DNA of 64,000 nucleotides from Paralvinella palmiformis (lineage: Eukaryota > Annelida > Polychaeta > Terebellida > Alvinellidae), in the NCBI GenBank assembly GCA_025642065.1, contig JAODUP010000227.1:124001-188000 (forward strand). The letters run 5' to 3'. The notes beneath the pieces were generated by a model. That model ran no database searches, was not told the DNA's origin, and saw only the letters and a program-made list of their open reading frames with translations. Shown one piece after another: positions 61,261-64,000 of this stretch (position 1 is its first letter; every line of letters starts with the position of its first letter). Made by a program: the position numbers and the translations under genes.

Positions 61261-63425
61261 GTCTTCGATGTTAACAATACTCCATATCGCTGTCTCGCAC
61301 CTGTTCTCATTAAGCTACACTTACGATCGTTTTCTCTCCGATACACAGAATGCGAGAGAGAGAATTGTTCGGTTTTCTCAGTACGAATACATCAAAACAT
61401 ATGATGCTATCGTTAGCGAATGTTTCTACAAACCCCCCCCCCCCTCACCCCGCTACCTCGGCCACAGATGTAGCATTAGCTGGGATATGACAGGTAGACT
61501 GACGGACGGACATACGAGGCTAATGTTGTGATATGGTGAGAGGGGGTTGGATCCAGCAATGAGGTGAAAATATAGTAGCTAATACTACAGCGGCTGTTGT
61601 GTTATTGGACAAAAACTGAAAACGGTTATTTATTTGGGTGAGGGAGCACGCAAATGACATTCGCCGTTTTATGGCATCGTGTGTGTGTGTGGGCGCGCGC
61701 GTGTTTTGCGCATATATAGAGAGACATGTTTTAATGAGATTATTTACTCTAATGAAAAGTGACGGAACGATCGTTACCTGACTATGAACACACACACACA
61801 CATAGAGAGAGAGAGAGATCTATGTTTATTTCCAGTACCTGAGCTGAATGCTGCAATATTTAAAGTAGATATTGTACTTAACCCAAATATCATGACTAGT
61901 TTCGGTTGTAAAGCCGCCCTTTTCCATCCTGTCTGCTTACTTAGCCAGCAATATTTTTACTCAATGGTGCTTTTCATTTCGTAGATTACCGCAGTAAATA
62001 TAGAACTGACCAATCAGAGACTGGCTAGTTTTTTGTCCCGATGAAACGAATCCAAGCTGAACTATTTTCAACTAGATCAGAACACAATGACTGTGGATAT
62101 AACCAGTCTTTTTCCTGTGATGAAAACATATAGAGTTATTAACATGTATTGTTTTGGTATTATCCAACGAAACCTGTTCTTTCTAGAATATCCTGATGTC
62201 TGCCAGAAATATGTGAGAAATAAATTAAAATTATATTTGAGAATGGAACCAATGTCTATTTGGTAATTCGAAATAGCCGTGTGTACTTCAAATGTTTTTT
62301 TATCCGAGAGATCAATGTAATCTGTCCCATTTGTCAGGCCACAGTTAGAAAAATAAGTTCAATATTTTTATATTATAAGCCTGAATATGCCCTTTGCGTT
62401 TACCAACAAATTTGAAGGCAATGGACCGTGAACGTACAATTATTTCAGTGTCCAGGATTTCTCCCACCAAAGGGCACAATGCAGTACACCCTTGATTATG
62501 TTTTCAATCAAAATGAACTAATCCGCTTTTAAAATGTCAAAAAAAGACATATATATATTTGATTTTTATTGATTATATCAGTATGGTAACAACGAGGACT
62601 GGCTACCATGTGGGTATTTAATAATACAGGAGAATATGTATGTATGCTCATTATTTGCATAGAAATAGAGAAAAGCAAAACTAAAACACACAACACATAT
62701 TAAGGACGTCAGTACACAACTCTGTCAGCGGAATTTGCCGAGTAAAAACGAACAGAACCGAATATTCATGAGGATGCCTTATATGCGGCTCGAAATCTGA
62801 ATTTCTGCCCACGAGCAATTAAAATATCTACGTCTTAGCATTTGATAAAATTATAGTTATACTAAACTTATTATAGTTACCTATATAATGGCTACAATTA
62901 AGATCAGTGTCAGTTCGGACACGAAGCTCAGGGACTGTTTACGCTGTTGGTTTTTTACTAGAGCCGTCACTTTTTCCAACGAAGCGGTCGGTCATTAATA
63001 CTATTTTTCTTCTTCACATTTATCCAGAAATGAAACATTTCAAAAGACACATTTTAATATAATAATATAACTCTACTGACACCTGGCTGCTGTCACTAAT
63101 GTTAGTTTATTCCAACTTCGGATGAAGCTTAATAAGGCTGACAATTTCGTAATTTGTTTCAAGATGTTTTCTTTGATAGAAAGCTTTTCACGGCCAAGGT
63201 AGCGATTTCATTACATCAAACATTTTCTTTTATTATTCCGTGATACACCACAGAAGTAAAAAGATGTTTATAATTAGAAGAAACTATGATAATTATCTAA
63301 TCATAGTTCTATCGACTTTCGTTTTGTTGGAGAAAGTCTTTTTTTGGCTATATGAATTGTTCTTGAAAATTCAAAAATGTCTCAAAATGTTTCTTTTTTT
63401 ACTAATGTACCAAAGCTATCTACCC
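59655..63425. other. Intergenic, no gene recognised
   Basis: Holds (TTA)n near 59911, degenerate TTCAACGT-containing repeats at 60374-60810, (CT)n at 61225-61257, a C run near 61431, and (CA)n(GA)n at 61790-61818. The sequence after 62 kb is AT-rich and featureless to me. Confidence 0.5.
60374..60810 (+). repeat. Three dispersed copies of an AAACGTNATTTCAACGT motif
   Basis: Related stretches near 60377 (aaacgtaatttcaacgtgat), 60626 (aaacgatatttcaacgttat) and 60779 (aaacgtcattttaacgttgt). Each is followed by a second caacgt about 5 bp on; the last two continue cttcat. Spacing is about 250 and 150 bp. Probably remnants of a tandemly repeated element; family unknown. Confidence 0.6.
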
Positions 63426-63439
63426 AAAATGTTTTATTT

Positions 63440-63628
63440 GGGGCGCCTCCGTGGACTAGCGGTAGCGGGTTGGACCACAGATCACTATCACCTGAGTTCG
63501 GCGTGGGCATATCTGAAGAGTGTTTCATATTTGACTTCGCTTCATTACCTTTGGATGTCACTCGGCCCATTTGTGAACATGTGAACAAAAGTGGCTGTAA
63601 AACATCAATCTCAACCATCAGCATCATC
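63440..63628 (+). mobile_element. tRNA-derived SINE (family 1), near full length
   Basis: Starts ggggcgcctccgtggactag, cggtagcgggttggaccaca; the B-box region is weak (cacctgagttcggcgtgggc). It then has the family body (gacttcgcttcattaccttt, gtgaacaaaagtggctgtaa) and a catcatca tail. Flanking direct repeats aaaatgttttattt (63426-63439) and aaaatgctgtattt (63629-63642) match at 12 of 14 positions, so it is an older insertion than the copy at 1138. Confidence 0.85.
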
Positions 63629-63642
63629 AAAATGCTGTATTT

Positions 63643-64000
63643 AATTTGTCTCGTGCGTATTAACTCGCAGCAAGTATCTGTTCAATTTAAATCAGACGGA
63701 AAATAATTCTAATATGGCCGAGGAGGAATAATATTTGGCACATGCTTTAGAAAATGTGTCAATAACACGAAAGATATGCTTCAGGAAATGATATCTGCGG
63801 TCATTACTTCTAACACTAAATTCACTGTTTATATCACCTATATACTATTTTTAGCAGTGTAAATATTAGAAAATGTGCACTTTATTACACGTAACACAAC
63901 ATAAATAGCCTATTTCTGCATATATCTGTTAGTTCTGGCATTCACTTGTCTGCAATCTATGAGTTACCAACAAAAAATACCAATTTGTGTACGAGTCAGC
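63643..64000. other. Right edge, nothing recognised
   Basis: AT-rich sequence after the SINE with no repeat, RNA gene or coding signal that I can support. Confidence 0.4.

Overview
The window is eukaryotic, from an invertebrate animal. One large spliced gene is supported: a cAMP-specific phosphodiesterase 4 (PDE4, dunce family) on the minus strand. The rest is intron and intergenic DNA with many short tRNA-derived retroposons, decayed LINE pieces, (TA)n/(CA)n/(CTCA)n microsatellites and several minisatellites. A lophotrochozoan, most likely a mollusc, fits the compact PDE4 and the repeat landscape, but this is inference because no species-diagnostic gene is present.

Layout. 1-950 is a minus-strand LINE fragment (endonuclease end and linker of ORF2) running off the left edge. 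1.3-11.4 kb is intergenic plus the 3' flank or 3' UTR of PDE4. 11.4-20.7 kb holds twelve PDE4 exons: end of UCR1, UCR2, the whole catalytic domain and the C-terminus. 20.7-37.4 kb is a large intron with a CpG-rich zone at about 23-26 kb, where I propose alternative 5' exons. 37.4-37.6 kb is the exon with the UCR1 protein kinase A site. 37.6-45.0 kb is the first intron. 45.0-45.4 kb is the long-form first coding exon. 45.4-64 kb is upstream intergenic DNA with CpG-rich sequence near the gene, two minisatellites with higher-order structure (50.4 and 52.4 kb), and two (CTCA)n arrays that share an identical 46-bp flank.

The 14-exon model has every junction flanked by AG/GT and every phase consistent. 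It adds up to 2442 nt (813 residues plus stop). All metal ligands, the catalytic histidine, the nucleotide-selecting glutamine, UCR1 with its RRES site and UCR2 are intact, so the gene looks functional.

The most interesting observations are these: (i) a CpG-poor domain at about 11.9-22.9 kb that covers the core PDE4 exons and ends next to a 134-codon open frame whose splice phase fits UCR1; (ii) several further phase-compatible candidate first exons; (iii) a tRNA-derived SINE family with clear target-site duplications, including one 57-bp truncated copy; (iv) minisatellites with alternating A/B subunits. No wholly new system was found.
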